Below are positions 25,357 through 33,835 of a DNA stretch of 64,000 bases, piece after piece; position 1 is the stretch's first letter, and the number at the start of each line of letters is the position of its first letter. The DNA comes from Streptomyces sp. RFCAC02. GTDB taxonomy: Bacteria > Actinomycetota > Actinomycetes > Streptomycetales > Streptomycetaceae. The position numbers were made by a program, and so were the translations under genes. The DNA is taken from the NCBI RefSeq assembly GCF_004193175.1, contig NZ_SAUH01000001.1:1219501-1283500 (forward strand). The letters run 5' to 3'. Under the pieces are notes generated by a model. It had not been told where the DNA came from. It saw only the letters and a program-made list of their open reading frames with translations, and did not search any database.

Positions 25357-25869
25357 TCACCGGTGTGACGCCGAGGTGCCGTGATGCGTGTGCGTGTGCG
25401 TCCCGGCTTCGGCCCTCTTGTGGGCGTTGCGGCGCGCCTTCAGGGCCGCCGCCGCGCTCACCAGGCCGAGGAGGGCGATCAGTCCTCCGACGATGGCGTT
25501 GTTGATGATGATCCCGGCATCCGGGTCGGCACCCACGATCCACGGTGCGACGATCAGCCAGAGGCCCATGATGATGATCGCGTGGCTCAGGCCGTACATG
25601 CGCTCCGGCGCGCGGCTCAGGCCCAGGGCCAGGACGGCGACGGCCAGACCCACTATCAGGTTGTTGTTTGCCAGGTCCGGGTGGTCGCCAGGGCCGCTGA
25701 AGTGCAGCACCAGGGGCGAGATCGCGGCGTACAGACCGGCCAGGAACACCGGACCGTCGACGAGCACGACATCGCGGCCGCCCATCACACGGGAGTAGCG
25801 CTCGCGCATCTCCATCTCGTCGGGGTGTCCTGCCAGGTCGCCCCTGTGGCGGTGTGAGACGTCGGTCAT
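25357..25869 (-). CDS. SPW-repeat membrane protein
   Basis: A 170-residue protein with four likely transmembrane segments: AGLYAAISPLVLHF, NLIVGLAVAVLALGLS, HAIIIMGLWLIVAPWIVG and NNAIVGGLIALLGLVSAAAA. The SPL/APW turns and NN-IVG repeats identify the SPW family, of unknown function and common in actinobacteria. The C-terminus is His-rich (THTHTHHGTSASHR), a possible metal-binding tail. ATG 25869 has a GGAGG site eight bases ahead. Confidence 0.88.
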   Translation of the reverse strand: MTDVSHRHRGDLAGHPDEMEMRERYSRVMGGRDVVLVDGPVFLAGLYAAISPLVLHFSGPGDHPDLANNNLIVGLAVAVLALGLSRAPERMYGLSHAIIIMGLWLIVAPWIVGADPDAGIIINNAIVGGLIALLGLVSAAAALKARRNAHKRAEAGTHTHTHHGTSASHR

Positions 25870-25998
25870 ACGGCTGAGCCTCCTTCGATCTGCCAATGGA
25901 CTCTTCCAGTATGCGACGAATGCCCCATTTGGGTAATTCGAGGGCCGTCCAGGACGTCAAGGGAAGGCAAAAGATGACACCGCGCCTGGTCAGAGCGC

Positions 25999-26014
25999 TG
26001 TAATGTTGATTACA
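25999..26014. promoter_or_regulatory. Palindrome overlapping a start codon
   Basis: TGTAAT-GTTG-ATTACA, a perfect six-base inverted repeat, unusually AT-rich for this genome; its last A is the first base of ATG 26014. No ribosome site precedes that ATG. A leaderless message with an operator over its own start is a likely reading. Confidence 0.5.
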
Positions 26015-26595
26015 TGATTACGGATAGAGCGCGGCAGGAAGTGCGCGGCTGGATCATCGGGCGCCTGCCGCAGACGTGGTTCACCGAGCTGGTCGAGGTG
26101 AGCACGGACCGCGAGGAGATCACGGTCATCGGGCGGCTCCCCGAGCCGGACCTCGGGCCCGAGCCGGGCGCGGTGGAGCGTCAGGCGGCGTGCGAGGGGC
26201 GGATCACGGAGTTCCGCGAGCGCACCCGGGGGGCGCGGGTCGAGGTGGCGCGGGAGGCCAACCTCCGCTTCGGCCGGCAGGTGTCGTGGGGGGCGGTCTG
26301 CGGGACCGAGAAGTCGTTGTTCACCCATGTGTCGGCGCCGGTGATGACGCGGCTGCGGCAGCCGGAGCGGATGGTCCTCGACACGCTGATCGCGGCGGGC
26401 GTGGCCCGCAGCCGCAGCGAGGCGCTGTCGTGGTGCGTCCGCCTGGTCGAACAGAATGTGGACGGCTGGCTCGGCGATCTGCGCGGTTCCCTCGCAGCCG
26501 TGGAGAAGGTGCGCGAACAGGGTCCCGACCCCGACCGTGACACCGTGACGCTCACCGCCAGGCCGCAGGACGCGGCGGAGCCCGAGGCCCACTGA
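26014..26595 (+). CDS. Conserved hypothetical protein, probably leaderless
   Basis: A 193-residue soluble, Arg/Glu-rich protein that I do not recognise. It opens MITDRARQEVRGWIIGRLPQ, has a central basic section (EFRERTRGARVEVAREAN) and ends with a helical part (RMVLDTLIAAGVARSRSEAL then WCVRLVEQNVDGWL) that looks like a ribbon-helix-helix or similar small DNA-binding segment, though I cannot confirm it. No Shine-Dalgarno is present; the ATG overlaps a palindrome. Divergent from the SPW-protein gene. Autoregulation is possible. Confidence 0.8.
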   Translation: MITDRARQEVRGWIIGRLPQTWFTELVEVSTDREEITVIGRLPEPDLGPEPGAVERQAACEGRITEFRERTRGARVEVAREANLRFGRQVSWGAVCGTEKSLFTHVSAPVMTRLRQPERMVLDTLIAAGVARSRSEALSWCVRLVEQNVDGWLGDLRGSLAAVEKVREQGPDPDRDTVTLTARPQDAAEPEAH

Positions 26596-26705
26596 GCGGA
26601 CGCCGAGGGGAGGGACGCTACGCACATCGCCGTAACGGGGCAGGTCCCGGCGGGGGGTTCGCCCGGCACGGGAGGGCGACGAGAGGGGCGGAAGCCGACA
26701 TACGC

Positions 26706-26735
26706 TACCGTACGGTTTAACGGTACGTTACGGTA
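26706..26735. promoter_or_regulatory. Inverted repeats before the TetR gene
   Basis: TACCGTA (26706-26712) and TACGGTA (26729-26735) form a perfect seven-base inverted repeat; between them lie further GTACGG/CGGTAC-type arms. The repeat ends six bases before the TetR start codon and is most likely the operator through which it represses itself. Confidence 0.65.
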
Positions 26736-26740
26736 ACCGC

Positions 26741-27313
26741 ATGCCACAACAGCGGGGCCCGCGCAGCCGCCTCACCGCCGCGGACTGGGCCGACGCGGCG
26801 CTCGCCGCCATGCGCGAGGGAGGCGGACTGGCGTCGATCGCCATCGAGCCCCTCGCCACGCGACTCGGCGCCACCAAGGGCAGCTTCTACTGGCACTTCG
26901 CCAACCGCGACGCGCTCATCGAGGCCGCGCTGCGCCGCTGGGAGGAGCAACGCCTCGCCGAGATCAGCGAGACGGCGAAGGCCGGCGCGCCCGCCGCCGA
27001 GCGGGTGCGGGAGTTGTTCTCCCGTGTCACCGGCCACGAGGACTGCACCGAACTGGCGCTCCTCGCGCACGGCGGCCACCCCCTCGTCGGCCCCGCCCTC
27101 CGCCGCGTCACGGAGCGGCGACTCGACTGTCTCACCGACGTGTTCGGGGAACTCGGCCTCACGGCGACCGAGGCGCGGCGCCGAGCGCTCCAGGCGTACT
27201 GCGGGCTCCTCGGGCTCGTGCAGCTCCGGCACGCCGTGCCGGACGTCCTGCGGTGGGGCGGCGACGAGCGGGAGTACCTCGACTCCGTCATGCGCTCGCT
27301 GGCCCAGAGCTGA
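26741..27313 (+). CDS. TetR family transcriptional regulator
   Basis: A 190-residue TetR-type repressor. The DNA-binding domain is at about 10-55, with IAIEPLATRLGATKGSFYWH and FANRDALIEAAL as the typical HTH and following helix. The rest is a ligand-binding helical domain (LGLVQLRHAVPDVLRWGG). The ATG has no ribosome site and lies just after a strong palindrome, so a leaderless, self-repressed message is likely. The usual divergent target gene is absent; the gene upstream runs in the same direction, so its other targets are not clear. Confidence 0.9.
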   Translation: MPQQRGPRSRLTAADWADAALAAMREGGGLASIAIEPLATRLGATKGSFYWHFANRDALIEAALRRWEEQRLAEISETAKAGAPAAERVRELFSRVTGHEDCTELALLAHGGHPLVGPALRRVTERRLDCLTDVFGELGLTATEARRRALQAYCGLLGLVQLRHAVPDVLRWGGDEREYLDSVMRSLAQS

Positions 27314-27567
27314 TCCGCCTCCGCCCCGGGCGCGGGGCCGCCTCCCTGCCGTCCGCGGCGGGCCCGCACCCGGGGCCGTACGTCCCCGGCCGGCCGCTCA
27401 TCCGGCCGGGACCTACGACTGCCCCGCGCCGCCGCGCCCAAACCGGCCGGCGGCCCGCCGGCGGCGCGCGTGTTGGACGGGCACACCGCTGGGTACCCGC
27501 CCCTTCCCGGAACAGGGGATCCCGGACCACGGGACCGGATGCCGCACCCGATGCGAGGAGGGAAGCC

Positions 27568-27969
27568 ATGCAGCAACGGGGCAACAACCGTCTCAGCGTG
27601 CACCGCGACGACGAGATGAAGCACGAACTCCAGGGCATGCTGCGCGGCGATCACGCCACCCGCGCCGAGGAGTGGCGCGACCCGGAGCCGACCGCGGACG
27701 ACGATCCGGCGCTCGCGAACGGCCCGGTGCCGCCGCCCGGTTCGGCCGACGCCGACGAGGCCAGGGACGAGGCGTTCCGCTCGGACCTCGCCCGCCATCT
27801 GCGGCGCACCGACTTCCCGGCGGAACGCGGGACGCTGCTCGCCACGCTCACCGAGACGCACGCGCCGGACCAGTTGATCGACAGCGTCCGGCAACTGCCG
27901 GACGACGACCGCCGGTTCGCCAATGTGCAGGAGGTCACGGCGGCGCTGGGCCGCAAGCCGCGCGCCTGA
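27568..27969 (+). CDS. DUF2795 domain protein
   Basis: A 133-residue acidic protein. The C-terminal half (FPAERGTLLATLTETHAPDQ, then VRQLPDDDRRFANVQEVTAA) is a DUF2795 domain, found in actinobacterial stress-related small proteins without known function. The first half (MKHELQGMLRGDHATRAEEW) is a linker with many charged residues. A GAGGAGGG ribosome site precedes the ATG by five bases. No partner gene is obvious. Confidence 0.85.
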   Translation: MQQRGNNRLSVHRDDEMKHELQGMLRGDHATRAEEWRDPEPTADDDPALANGPVPPPGSADADEARDEAFRSDLARHLRRTDFPAERGTLLATLTETHAPDQLIDSVRQLPDDDRRFANVQEVTAALGRKPRA

Positions 27970-28034
27970 GCCCGCGGGGGCGCGGCGTGCCCGTGCCGTC
28001 CGGGGGCGTGGGTGGTTCCGGCCGAGGGACGGTG

Positions 28035-28817
28035 TCAGGCGGGCAGGACGATGTCCCAGCCCCGGTCGAGCAGCCGGGGCAGGCAGTACGCGAGGGCGGC
28101 GACCGTCTGGGTACGGTCGCCGCCCCCGTCGTGCGCGAGGACGATCGCGCCGGGGCGTACGCCGTCGAGCAGTGCCCGCACGATGCGAGTGGTGCCGGGA
28201 CGGGTCCAGTCACCGGTGTCGAGGGACCAGCCGAGGGGCTCCATGCCGAGGGCGCGGCAGTCGCGGACGGCGGTGGCGGTCCACGCGCCGTACGGGGCAC
28301 GGGCCAGGCGGGGCGCCGTGCCCACAGCGTGTTCGATCAGGTCGCCGGTGCGGGCCAGTTCGTCGCGTGCGCGCCCGCGCGACAGGTCACCGAGGCGGGC
28401 GTGGCTCCAGGTGTGGTTGCCGACGAGGTGGCCGTCGCCGGCGACGGCCCGCAGGAGATCAGGCTGCCACTCGGCGTTCTCGCCGGTGACGAAGAACGTC
28501 GCGCGGACCCCGTGCGCGCGGAGCGTGTCGAGGACGGCGGGCGTGTGGGCGGGGTGCGGTCCGTCGTCGAAGGTGAGGGCGAGGCGGCGCCCGGCGGTCC
28601 CGGTGAGGGTCTCGCGGACGGGGCCGGCCGGGTCGCCCGCGCGGGCGTCGGCGGGCGGATCGGCCGAGCCGACGAGATGGCGGTTCAGGACGACGAGACC
28701 CGCCCCCGCGAGCAGTCCGGCGGCCAGGCGGCGCCCCGGGGGCCTGCCCGCCCCGCCGGGCACGGCGGGTGCGTCGGGCGGGGGCTGCGGGGAGGGCGAG
28801 GACCGGGCGAACCGCAT
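28035..28817 (-). CDS. Secreted polysaccharide deacetylase (NodB domain)
   Basis: A 260-residue protein with a Pro-rich start, one N-terminal hydrophobic segment (RLAAGLLAGAGLVVLN) acting as signal anchor, then a NodB homology domain. Motif 1 is LTFDDGPHPAHT, motif 2 GNHTWSH with the metal histidines, motif 3 ARAPYG, motif 4 WSLDTGDW and motif 5 LAHDGGGDRTQT. All catalytic and metal residues appear present, so removal of acetyl groups from a wall or surface glycan is likely. ATG 28817 is a better start than upstream alternatives. Confidence 0.88.
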   Translation of the reverse strand: MRFARSSPSPQPPPDAPAVPGGAGRPPGRRLAAGLLAGAGLVVLNRHLVGSADPPADARAGDPAGPVRETLTGTAGRRLALTFDDGPHPAHTPAVLDTLRAHGVRATFFVTGENAEWQPDLLRAVAGDGHLVGNHTWSHARLGDLSRGRARDELARTGDLIEHAVGTAPRLARAPYGAWTATAVRDCRALGMEPLGWSLDTGDWTRPGTTRIVRALLDGVRPGAIVLAHDGGGDRTQTVAALAYCLPRLLDRGWDIVLPA

Positions 28818-28937
28818 GCGCCACTGTTCCCACGGGCGACGCACGCGGGCGCGCACCGGGGCCGCCGCGCGGGCGCACGGCACCTGTTCGGCGGAACGTA
28901 TACGACCGCCGGACGGGGAGCCTCCCGCGCCCGGCCG

Positions 28938-29849
28938 TCAGGCGCCCGGCGCCTCCGCGGGCGGGAGAGCGGCCTCCGCCGCCGCCAGGATCTCCGTGAC
29001 CCGCACGCCGAACCGCACGTCGCAGGCGTGCGGCTCGCCCGTGCGGACCGACTCCAGGAGGGCGTCGACAGCACGCAGGTAGGAGCGCACCGCGCCGCCC
29101 GGCGCACGCTCCGGGAGACGGGAGACCCCGGCGGCCCCGCGCAGCTCGGCACTGACACCGGCGGCCTGCGGCGGAACGGAGTGCGACAGCGACAGGGAAC
29201 TCGACGCGCCCGTCCGGTGCCGCAGAGCGATGTGCACCGTGTCCCCAGGGCCGCGGGCCGCGACGACGCCGTCGTCCGTGCCCGTGATGTCGCCGAGCGG
29301 CGGCAGCAGCACCGACAGCGCGTGCGGGCCGACGTCCCACAGCGCGCCGCGCTCCCTGCGCCAGGGCGACGCGGTGTACGGCGAGTCCCCGCCGCCGAAG
29401 ACCGGCGAGAACCAGTCGGCCCGGCCCGTGAGCCAGCCCTCGGTGGCGCTCTGCGCCGCGACCCACGCGGCGGTCTCGGGCGCGAACCGGAGCGTGAAGA
29501 ACACCACCGACGCCACCCCCGCGGCGGCCGCCGCCTCCGCCACCTCGCGGGCCGCGGCCGGCGCCGTCGCGACCGGCTTGTCCAGCAGCAGGTGGCGGCC
29601 CGCGCGGGCCGCGCGGACGGCGAGCGGGGCCTGCACGTCCGGCGGCACGGCGAACGCCACCGCGTCGCAGTCGGCGAGGAGCGCGTCCACGTCCCCGTAG
29701 GGGCGGGCGCCCAGCTCCTGCGCCAGCTCCGCGGCGCGGCCGGGGTCGCGGCCCCACACGCCCGCGAGCTCCACCTCCGGGTGCTCCACGAGGCCGGGGC
29801 CATGGGTCCTGTGCGCCCAGGGGCCCGTGCCGAGCAGGCCGATCCTCAT
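28938..29849 (-). CDS. Gfo/Idh/MocA family oxidoreductase
   Basis: A 303-residue NAD(P)-dependent sugar-type dehydrogenase. The Rossmann motif GLLGTGPWAHRTHGPGL is at the very N-terminus, the catalytic lysine is in LLLDKPVAT (the usual EKP motif varied to DKP), and DVGPHALSVLLPPLGD corresponds to the catalytic His region. The length is a little short for the family (330-350). ATG 29849 has a GAGAGGAG site nine bases upstream. Divergent from glnII. Confidence 0.88.
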   Translation of the reverse strand: MRIGLLGTGPWAHRTHGPGLVEHPEVELAGVWGRDPGRAAELAQELGARPYGDVDALLADCDAVAFAVPPDVQAPLAVRAARAGRHLLLDKPVATAPAAAREVAEAAAAAGVASVVFFTLRFAPETAAWVAAQSATEGWLTGRADWFSPVFGGGDSPYTASPWRRERGALWDVGPHALSVLLPPLGDITGTDDGVVAARGPGDTVHIALRHRTGASSSLSLSHSVPPQAAGVSAELRGAAGVSRLPERAPGGAVRSYLRAVDALLESVRTGEPHACDVRFGVRVTEILAAAEAALPPAEAPGA

Positions 29850-29949
29850 GCGGCGTACTCCTCTCCCACCGGCCGCGACGGTCAGCCGGAACGTCCGCCC
29901 ACACCCTAAGGCCCGCGGCCTCCGCGCCCCGTACCGGGGGGAGCGATGG

Positions 29950-29987
29950 TTCACACCGCCTTAACAACCGGGCAACTGGCGGGAAAC
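29950..29987 (+). promoter_or_regulatory. GlnR box upstream of glnII
   Basis: Four pentamers spaced exactly 11 bases: TTCAC (29950-29954), TTAAC (29961-29965), GCAAC (29972-29976) and GAAAC (29983-29987). The layout is the same as at the glnA promoter, with a less perfect second and third element. It lies 68 bases ahead of the glnII start. Confidence 0.75.
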
Positions 29988-30054
29988 CGCAGGTCGCGAG
30001 GGTGGGCGCAACACTGTGACGCACCCGCGAAGACCTCATGGAGGGGCACGGACC

Positions 30055-31077
30055 GTGAGCTACAAGGCCGAGTACATCTGGATCGACGGCACGTCGCCCA
30101 CCGCGAAGCTGCGGTCGAAGACGAAGATCCTCGCCGACGGCACCGAGCCCCCGACCTGGGGCTTCGACGGGTCGAGCACCAACCAGGCCGAGGGCCACGC
30201 GTCGGACTGCGTGCTGAAGCCCGTCGCCTCCTACCCGGACCCGATCCGCGGCGGCGACGACATCCTCGTGCTGTGCGAGGTCTGGACGGTCGACGACGTG
30301 CCCCACGCCTCGAACACCCGGGCGCTGCTGCGCCCGCTCGCGGAGCGGTTCGCCGGGCAGGAGCCGATCTTCGGCATCGAGCAGGAGTACACCTTCTTCA
30401 AGGGCGCGCGCCCCCTCGGCTTCCCGGAGAGCGGCGGCTTCCCCGCCCCGCAGGGCGGCTACTACTGCGGCGTCGGCGCGGACGAGATCTACGGCCGCGA
30501 CGTCGTCGAGGCGCACCTGGACAACTGCCTGAAGGCCGGTCTCGGCATCTCGGGCATCAACGCCGAGGTGATGCCGGGCCAGTGGGAGTTCCAGGTCGGC
30601 CCGCTGGCGCCGCTGGAGGTCTCCGACCAGCTGTGGATCGCGCGCTGGCTGCTGTACCGCACGGCCGAGGACTTCGGCGTCTCCGCGACGCTCGACCCGA
30701 AGCCGGTCAAGGGCGACTGGAACGGCGCCGGCGCCCACACCAACTTCTCCACGAAGGCCATGCGCGAGGGCTACGACGCGATCGTCGCGGCGTGCGAGGC
30801 CCTCGGCAAGGACGGCAAGCCGCTGGAGCACGTGAAGAACTACGGCGCGGCCATCGAGGACCGCCTCACCGGCGCGCACGAGACCGCACCGTGGGACCTG
30901 TACAGCTACGGCGTGTCGAACCGCGGCGCGTCCGTCCGGATCCCGTGGCAGGTCGAGCGGGACAAGAAGGGCTACATCGAGGACCGCCGGCCCAACGCCA
31001 ACTGCGACCCCTACGTCGTGACCCGTCTCCTGGTGGACACCATCTGCACCGACCTGGAGAGCGCCGGCCTCGTCTGA
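30055..31077 (+). CDS. glnII: Glutamine synthetase type II
   Basis: A 340-residue eukaryotic-type glutamine synthetase, a heat-labile decameric second enzyme typical of Streptomyces. It starts YKAEYIWIDGTSPTAKLR, has WGFDGSSTNQAEGHASDC, the metal-binding FGIEQEYTFF and NGAGAHTNFSTKAMR, and RGASVRIPW near the end. There is no adenylylation tyrosine motif, so it escapes GlnE. GTG 30055 follows a GGAGG. A GlnR box lies in the promoter and a strong terminator after it. Confidence 0.97.
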   Translation: MSYKAEYIWIDGTSPTAKLRSKTKILADGTEPPTWGFDGSSTNQAEGHASDCVLKPVASYPDPIRGGDDILVLCEVWTVDDVPHASNTRALLRPLAERFAGQEPIFGIEQEYTFFKGARPLGFPESGGFPAPQGGYYCGVGADEIYGRDVVEAHLDNCLKAGLGISGINAEVMPGQWEFQVGPLAPLEVSDQLWIARWLLYRTAEDFGVSATLDPKPVKGDWNGAGAHTNFSTKAMREGYDAIVAACEALGKDGKPLEHVKNYGAAIEDRLTGAHETAPWDLYSYGVSNRGASVRIPWQVERDKKGYIEDRRPNANCDPYVVTRLLVDTICTDLESAGLV

Positions 31078-31161
31078 GGCGGCCACCGCGGCGCGGGGCA
31101 CCGCGCCGCCCGACACGTCCTCCCGGTCCGCGGCCGGCAGCTCGGGAGCGGTACCGGGAGG

Positions 31162-31201
31162 ACACCACAGGCGCCCGCCGTCCCGCGGGCGCCTGTGGTG
31201 T
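31162..31201 (+). terminator. glnII terminator
   Basis: A perfect 17-base stem (31162-31178 with 31185-31201, core CAGGCGCCCG) and a six-base loop, 85 bases after the glnII stop. It is the strongest hairpin I found in the window. Confidence 0.88.
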
Positions 31202-31308
31202 ATCTGGGTACACCACGCCCTGACCTCCCTCCCCCCGTGACGCGTGGGATCGCCGCCGGACAGACTGGCGTCAGTGTCGGGAGACGGAAGAACGGCGGTG
31301 CGAAGCGG

Positions 31309-32604
31309 ATGAACGGGCAACGGGTCCGGGATGCTCTCAGGGCGACGGCACAGGGAGCACTCCTCATGGTGCTCGCGATCCCCCTGTCGGTGGTGCTGCT
31401 GGTCTTCTTCATCACCTCGCTGAGCCTGATCGCGGTGGGCATCGGGCTTTTCACGACCCCCCTGGTCGTGGACGCGATGCGGGCGCACGCCGATCTGCGG
31501 CGCGACCTGGCGCGGCGCTGGTCCGGGGTGACCATCCCGGCGGCGTACCGGCCGGAGCCGGCGGGCACGCACAGCGGCCCGGCCCGGCAGGTCGACCGGA
31601 CGATGGCGCTGCTGAAGGACGAGGCGACCTGGCGGGACGCGGGCTGGCTGCTGTGCGACGCGGTCGCCGGCTTCACCATCGCGGTCCTGCCGCTCGGCCT
31701 GATCGGCTACTTCCTGTTCGGCATCGTGCTGCTGTGCGGTGTGTGGGTGCCGATCCACAGCGCCGGCGGCACGTTCTGGTACACCTTCGTGCCGATCGAC
31801 TCGTGGTTCACGGCGGTCCTGGCCGCTGTGGTCGGCGTGGGGTTCCTGCTGCTCGCCCTGCGGTTCAACCCGCAGCTGATCCGGGGGCACTTCCTGATGA
31901 CGGGCGCCCTGAACGGTGCCTCCGAGAAGCAGCAGCTCGCGCGGCGTGTGGCGCGCCTCCAGGAGACACGGCACGACGCCCTGGACAACTCGGCGGCCGA
32001 ACTGCGGCGCATCGAGCGCGACCTGCACGACGGGGCGCAGGCCCGGCTGGTCGCCATGGGCATGAGCCTCGGCGCCGTGGAGGCGCTGATCGAGAAGGAC
32101 CCGGCGCAGGCCAGGACCCTGCTGGCCCAGGCGAGGGCGAACTCGGCCGAGGCCCTCACCGAGCTGCGGGACCTCGTGCGGGGCATCCACCCGCCGGTGC
32201 TCGCGGAGCGCGGCCTCGGCGACGCGGCCCGCGCGCTGGCCCTGCGGATGCAACTCCCCGTCGAGGTGGACGTGGACCTCGACGTGCGTCTTGAGGAGGC
32301 CGTCGAGTCGGCCGCGTACTTCGCGATCAGCGAGGTGCTGACGAACGCGGCGAAGCACTCCGGCGCGGACCAGGTGTGGCTGGACATCGTCTACGACCGG
32401 TCGGTGGGCGCCCTGCGGGTCGCGATCACCGACAACGGGCGCGGCGGCGCCGACCTGATGGCCGGCTCGGGCCTGCGGGGCCTGGAGCGGCGGCTCGGCG
32501 CCTTCGACGGCCTGCTGGCGCTGAGCAGCCCGGAGGGCGGGCCGACGATGGTCACCATCGAGATCCCCGCGGCCCCGGCCGGCCCGGGCGGCCGGAGCCG
32601 CTGA
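31309..32604 (+). CDS. Sensor histidine kinase, NarL/DesK-type
   Basis: A 431-residue membrane kinase. An N-terminal sensor region has about four membrane segments (LLMVLAIPLSVVLLVFF, then LIAVGIGLFTTPLVV, FTIAVLPLGLIGYFLFG, LAAVVGVGFLLLAL). The HisKA_3 dimerisation/phosphorylation motif is RRIERDLHDGAQARLVAMG with the phosphorylated His, and the ATPase has SEVLTNAAKHS, DNGRGGA and GSGLRGLERRL. The likely partner response regulator lies at 33836, with a secreted phospholipase gene between them. The signal sensed is unknown. Confidence 0.92.
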   Translation: MNGQRVRDALRATAQGALLMVLAIPLSVVLLVFFITSLSLIAVGIGLFTTPLVVDAMRAHADLRRDLARRWSGVTIPAAYRPEPAGTHSGPARQVDRTMALLKDEATWRDAGWLLCDAVAGFTIAVLPLGLIGYFLFGIVLLCGVWVPIHSAGGTFWYTFVPIDSWFTAVLAAVVGVGFLLLALRFNPQLIRGHFLMTGALNGASEKQQLARRVARLQETRHDALDNSAAELRRIERDLHDGAQARLVAMGMSLGAVEALIEKDPAQARTLLAQARANSAEALTELRDLVRGIHPPVLAERGLGDAARALALRMQLPVEVDVDLDVRLEEAVESAAYFAISEVLTNAAKHSGADQVWLDIVYDRSVGALRVAITDNGRGGADLMAGSGLRGLERRLGAFDGLLALSSPEGGPTMVTIEIPAAPAGPGGRSR

Positions 32605-32751
32605 CCGCGGCCGGCGGCCCACGGTCGGGGCGGACGGGGGGTGTTGGCCCGCCGTTCGCCCCGACCGCACCGGGCCGTATACCGCACCGCACTCGAACTC
32701 CCGTACGCTGTCGCCGCGTTCACCTTCCGATACGAGCAAAGGCGGCGGTAC

Positions 32752-33804
32752 ATGCGCGTGCGTGCGATACGGCTGATCACCGGTTCGGCGGCCGTGACGG
32801 CGGCGACGGCCATGACGGCGGTCCTCTCCCTCCCCGCCCAGGCGGCCGACACCGACGGGCTCGGCTACGCGGCGACCACGTCCGTCGGCGTGCACAACGC
32901 CTATCTCCAGGACACCTTCCCCTACTTCGCCGACGCGCTCGACTCCGGCGCCGGCATGCTCGAACTGGACGTGTGGACCAACGCGTTCGGCAGCGGCTGG
33001 CGCGTCGCGCACAGCAACCCGTTCTGGAACGACAGCAACTGCGTCGGCGCGGACTCCGCGGCCGAGCTGCGCACCGGCACCCGCGACCAGGGCCTGGCCG
33101 GCTGCCTCGCCGACATCCGCGCCTGGCACGACGCCAACCCCGGGCACCGGCCGATCCAGCTCAAGATCGAGCTGAAGGACGGCTTCGCCGACAACCTGGG
33201 CCGGGGCCCCGACGACTTCGACGCGCTGCTGAACGAGACGCTGGGCGACGCCCTCTTCGGCCCCGGCGACCTGATCGGCGACCACGCCACGCTCGACGAG
33301 GCGGTCACGGAGGACGGCTGGCCGTCCCGCGACGCGCTGGCCGGCCGGTTCATCGTGCACCTGATCCCGGGGACCGTGGAGGAGGGCAACCCGTTCGACT
33401 CGCTGTGGACGGACGTCGAGTACGCCGGGCACCTGCGGGACGCCGCCGCGGCCGGGACCCTCGGCACGACGACCGCCTTCCCCGCCGTGCACGGCGCGGA
33501 GGCCGGCGACCCGCGCGTCGGCCGGTACGCGGACGAGACGCTGCGGCCGTGGTTCGTCGTCTTCGACGGCGACGCCTCGGCCTACGTGGCCGGCGACATC
33601 GACACCTCCTGGTACAACGACCGCAACTACCTGCTGGTCATGACGGACGCGCACGCCGTCGAACCGGCGATCTCCGCGACCACGCCGACCGAGACGGAGG
33701 CCCTGGACCGGCTGGCGCTGCTGGCCGCCGAGGGCGCGACCGTGACCAGCTCCGACTGGCACTCCCTGCCCGGCGTCCTCGCCACCGTCCTCCCGAACGG
33801 CTGA
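32752..33804 (+). CDS. Secreted Ca2+-dependent phosphoinositide phospholipase C-like protein
   Basis: A 350-residue exported protein. The signal peptide is clear (RLITGSAAVTAATAMTAVLS ending PAQA-AD). The mature part has SVGVHNAYLQDTF with the first catalytic His, ELDVWTNAFG with metal-binding acids, and RVAHSNPFW with the second His, as in bacterial PI-PLC of the Ca2+-dependent group. SSDWHSLPGV closes it. It probably cleaves phosphoinositide or related phospholipid head groups outside the cell. It is situated between the kinase and response regulator genes and may be regulated by them. Confidence 0.85.
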   Translation: MRVRAIRLITGSAAVTAATAMTAVLSLPAQAADTDGLGYAATTSVGVHNAYLQDTFPYFADALDSGAGMLELDVWTNAFGSGWRVAHSNPFWNDSNCVGADSAAELRTGTRDQGLAGCLADIRAWHDANPGHRPIQLKIELKDGFADNLGRGPDDFDALLNETLGDALFGPGDLIGDHATLDEAVTEDGWPSRDALAGRFIVHLIPGTVEEGNPFDSLWTDVEYAGHLRDAAAAGTLGTTTAFPAVHGAEAGDPRVGRYADETLRPWFVVFDGDASAYVAGDIDTSWYNDRNYLLVMTDAHAVEPAISATTPTETEALDRLALLAAEGATVTSSDWHSLPGVLATVLPNG

Positions 33805-33835
33805 CGGCGCCGGGACAGCCGCTAAGCTGACGGAC

